Under the pieces are notes generated by a model. The model searched no databases, was not told where the DNA came from, and saw only the letters and a program-made list of their open reading frames with translations. The translations under genes were made by a program, and so were the position numbers. From Nitrosomonadales bacterium (GTDB taxonomy: Bacteria > Pseudomonadota > Gammaproteobacteria > Burkholderiales > SG8-41), in assembly GCA_009885185.1 (NCBI GenBank), contig VFLF01000940.1, positions 1 to 6,873 of the forward strand: a stretch of 6,873 bases of DNA, in the 5' to 3' direction. Below are positions 5,637-6,873 of this stretch, in pieces (positions within the stretch are counted from its first letter, which is position 1; each line of letters opens with the position of its first letter).

Positions 5637-6873
5637 ATGACAATCCCGACAATTTCCCAACTGATGGCGGCGCGCATGACGCGGCGTACCGCCTTGAAAG
5701 GCGCTGCGGCGGCGAGCGTTTACGGTTTGTTCGGCTGCGCGACGCCGGGGCCGCAAGGCAGCGGCGCGCCAGCGGCAAAGAGCGGCAGATCCTCGCTGAC
5801 CTTCACCGAATCCAGCCGCTTTCTCGATGAAACGCATCACGTTGCACTCGGCTATGCTGCGCAGGTGCTGATCCGCTGGGGCGATGCCGTGCATGCTGAT
5901 GCTGCGAAATTCCGTCCGGGCCTGCAAACTGCCGCCGAGCAAGAGCGTCAGTTCGGCTTTAACAACGACTATGTTGCCTTTATGCCGCTGCCGCGTGGAT
6001 CGATGAATTCGAGTCGCGGACTTTTGTGCGTGAACCACGAGTACGCGATAGCGCACCTGATGTGGCCGGGAATGAGTGCGGGAACCTCCTCCAAGCTGAT
6101 GACGCGCGAACAGTGTGAAGTTGAATTGGCCTCGGTGGGCCACAGCGTCGTCGAAGTCACGCGCGAAGGCGGTACGTGGCGGGTGCTACGCGACAGTCCG
6201 TATAACCGGCGCATTTCCACGCGCAGTACGCCGATTCGCATATCGGGCCCGGCGGCAGGGCACCCGCGCATGGCAACGCGCTCGGACGTGGCTGGCAGAC
6301 GTGTGATAGGCACGCATAGCAACTGCGCGGGAGGTGTTACGCCTTGGGGCACCGTGCTCACCGCCGAGGAAAATATTGACTACGCGTTTAGCGGCGATGC
6401 CGGGGTTGGACGCGAGGCGGCCGCATGGAAGCGCTATGGCATTAACGGTCGAGGCGTCTGGGGCAGATTTGTCAATCGCTTCAATCTGAACAACGAGCCC
6501 AATGAAACCAACCGCTTCGGCTGGATCGTCGAGATCGATCCCTACGATCCGAAATCGATGCCGGTGAAACGCACGGCGCTGGGCCGATTTAAGCACGAGT
6601 GCGCCAATTCCGCGGTGAGCCATGATGGGCGCGTGGCCGTGTATTCGGGTGACGACGAGCGCATGGAGTACGTGTACAAGTTCGTTACCCGAGACGTCTA
6701 TGATCCGCAAGAACCCGCGGCCAATCGCGATCTGCTGGATAACGGCACGCTCTATGTCGCGCGCTTTGACGCCGGCGGCAAGATGCAATGGCTGCCGCTC
6801 ACCTTCGGGCAAGGCCCGCTGACCAAGGCCAACGGCTTCGAGAATCAGGGCGATGTGGTGATCGAAGCGCGCC
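5637..6873 (+). CDS. PhoX/DUF839-family phosphatase, Tat-exported, 3' end cut by the window
   Basis: The first 412 residues of a PhoX-like protein. The family contains calcium- and iron-dependent alkaline phosphatases that release phosphate from organic esters outside the inner membrane. The start ATG follows the purine-rich ribosome site AAGAAGAAGG. Residues 14-34 form a twin-arginine signal (MTRRTALKG, Arg16-Arg17) ending in a lipobox-like LFGC (Cys34), so the protein may be a Tat-exported lipoprotein. Family motifs follow in order: LLCVNHEY (129-136), TPIRISGPAAGHPR (198-211), GTHSNCAGGVTPWGTVLTAEEN (225-246), GWIVEIDPYDP (295-305), RFKHECANSAVSHDGRVAVYSGDDER (317-342). The Cys in NCAGG corresponds, as far as I recall, to the iron-bound Cys of characterised PhoX. 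Complete members are roughly 600-700 residues, so about a third is missing. Some DUF839 proteins have no proven phosphatase activity, so the substrate is inferred. It is divergent from the ATP-grasp gene; no Pho box was seen upstream. Confidence 0.9.
   Translation, partial: MTIPTISQLMAARMTRRTALKGAAAASVYGLFGCATPGPQGSGAPAAKSGRSSLTFTESSRFLDETHHVALGYAAQVLIRWGDAVHADAAKFRPGLQTAAEQERQFGFNNDYVAFMPLPRGSMNSSRGLLCVNHEYAIAHLMWPGMSAGTSSKLMTREQCEVELASVGHSVVEVTREGGTWRVLRDSPYNRRISTRSTPIRISGPAAGHPRMATRSDVAGRRVIGTHSNCAGGVTPWGTVLTAEENIDYAFSGDAGVGREAAAWKRYGINGRGVWGRFVNRFNLNNEPNETNRFGWIVEIDPYDPKSMPVKRTALGRFKHECANSAVSHDGRVAVYSGDDERMEYVYKFVTRDVYDPQEPAANRDLLDNGTLYVARFDAGGKMQWLPLTFGQGPLTKANGFENQGDVVIEAR

Noticed and set aside
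6186..6812. 208-codon minus-strand frame opposite the PhoX-like gene
   Set aside because: It lies entirely antisense to clear PhoX motifs and resembles no known family. The frame is open because of GC-rich codon bias.

Overview
The window looks like chromosomal DNA of a GC-rich betaproteobacterium or a close relative. This is inferred from gene content: a Bug-type (TctC-like) solute-binding protein, Mpl with the usual proteobacterial N-terminus, a di-heme c-type cytochrome and a PhoX-like phosphatase. No rRNA, tRNA, CRISPR array, transposase or phage gene was seen, so the species cannot be named.

Layout, left to right. (1) 68-941, minus: a di-heme cytochrome c lipoprotein whose reading frame is broken by one extra base near the N-terminus. 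(2) 942-1110: a divergent intergenic region with a perfect GC hairpin and a candidate promoter for the next gene. (3) 1111-1608, plus: a single-module VOC (extradiol dioxygenase/glyoxalase-like) metalloenzyme. (4) 1663-2670, minus: a Bug-family periplasmic binding protein, convergent with the VOC gene. A 24-bp dispersed-repeat copy is inserted in frame just after its signal peptide, and a possible eight-codon leader lies upstream. (5) 2849-4201, minus: mpl, the murein tripeptide recycling ligase. (6) 4270-5529, minus: an ATP-grasp ligase of unknown substrate, 68 nt upstream of mpl and probably co-transcribed with it. (7) 5637 to the window edge, plus: the first 412 residues of a PhoX/DUF839-family phosphatase with a Tat signal and lipobox, divergent from the ATP-grasp gene.

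The genes do not form one pathway. ATP-grasp plus mpl is the only likely operon and points to cell-wall or peptide-ligation metabolism in the cytoplasm. The cytochrome, Bug protein and PhoX act outside the inner membrane in electron transfer, organic-acid capture and phosphate scavenging. I found no clear new multi-gene system. The best leads are the uncharacterised ATP-grasp protein beside mpl, the repeat insertion in the Bug gene, and the single-base frameshift in the cytochrome gene.
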